Source: Sphingopyxis sp. H073 | GTDB taxonomy: Bacteria > Pseudomonadota > Alphaproteobacteria > Sphingomonadales > Sphingomonadaceae | Length of the DNA: 64,000 nt | Reading direction: 5' to 3' | Assembly (NCBI RefSeq): GCF_001468395.1 | Contig: NZ_LNSG01000012.1 | Location: 1-64,000, forward strand | In this document: positions 63,949 through 64,000 of the stretch, piece after piece | Layout: each line of letters opens with the position of its first letter | How positions within the stretch are numbered: the first letter of the stretch is position 1 | Program-made: the position numbers and the translations under genes | The notes under the pieces: model-generated | The model's database searches: none | What the model saw: the letters and a program-made list of their open reading frames with translations, nothing else | What the model was told of the DNA's origin: nothing

Positions 63949-64000
63949 GTTTTCCTAACAATTTCAGACACTTACGCCGAATGGCGGCGTAATATGCGTC

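Overview
The window looks like chromosome from a GC-rich alphaproteobacterium of the Sphingomonadales; Sphingopyxis or a near relative is my best guess. The clues are two large TonB-dependent receptors, PepSY-type membrane proteins, a NodT-type efflux lipoprotein, a NasS/NasT-controlled nitrate assimilation operon, and a maltodextrin locus built around a TonB receptor with halogenase-like flavoproteins. No replication, ribosomal or complete tRNA genes are present.

Layout. Bases 1-8.7 kb: the end of an amino acid ABC transporter operon (a fused permease, a cystathionine beta-lyase and an ATPase), then a TonB receptor with two PepSY proteins next to a HutC-type repressor whose operator motif precedes the receptor. 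8.9-14.1 kb: a minus-strand cluster with a Tat-exported intradiol dioxygenase, a SnoaL-like protein, a small secreted protein and an MFS transporter, beside a large winged-helix/TPR regulator. 14.3-17.8 kb: a diguanylate cyclase and a PIN toxin, both cut by a 1,749-bp block of nested insertion sequences. 18.4-25.3 kb: an EmrAB/NodT efflux operon with a divergent LysR regulator and an SDR-like protein. 25.5-28.3 kb: small genes, a short tyrosine recombinase and a degenerate element. 28.3-40.2 kb (minus): nasT-nasS, a leader with ANTAR hairpins and an attenuator, then nitrate transporter, porin, nirB, nirD, nasA, cobA and moeA. 40.3-41.8 kb: an IS110/IS1111-type element. 41.8-59.0 kb: two gene fragments, a sugar MFS transporter and LacI regulator, then a plus-strand maltodextrin operon (TonB receptor, two halogenase-like proteins, GH13 amylase, GH13 glucosidase, GH97, esterase, cation/proton antiporter). 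59.3-64 kb: a mobile-element junction with an integrase relic, a second copy of the 1,749-bp block, an aquaporin fragment, a full integrase and the 3' half of tRNA-Gly(GCC), which looks like its attachment site.

How it works together. The nitrate block is self-contained: NasS senses nitrate or nitrite, NasT binds the leader RNA and lets transcription pass the attenuator, NarK brings nitrate in, NasA and NirBD reduce it to ammonium, and CobA and MoeA supply siroheme and molybdenum cofactor steps. In the maltodextrin block the LacI protein probably binds two near-identical 12-bp palindromes, one before the TonB receptor and one before the sugar transporter. Oligosaccharides cross the outer membrane, are cut by the exported amylase and GH97, and are finished by the cytoplasmic glucosidase. 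Direct copies of the IS block flank 42.5 kb holding both nutrient systems, so recombination between them could delete or circularise that segment.
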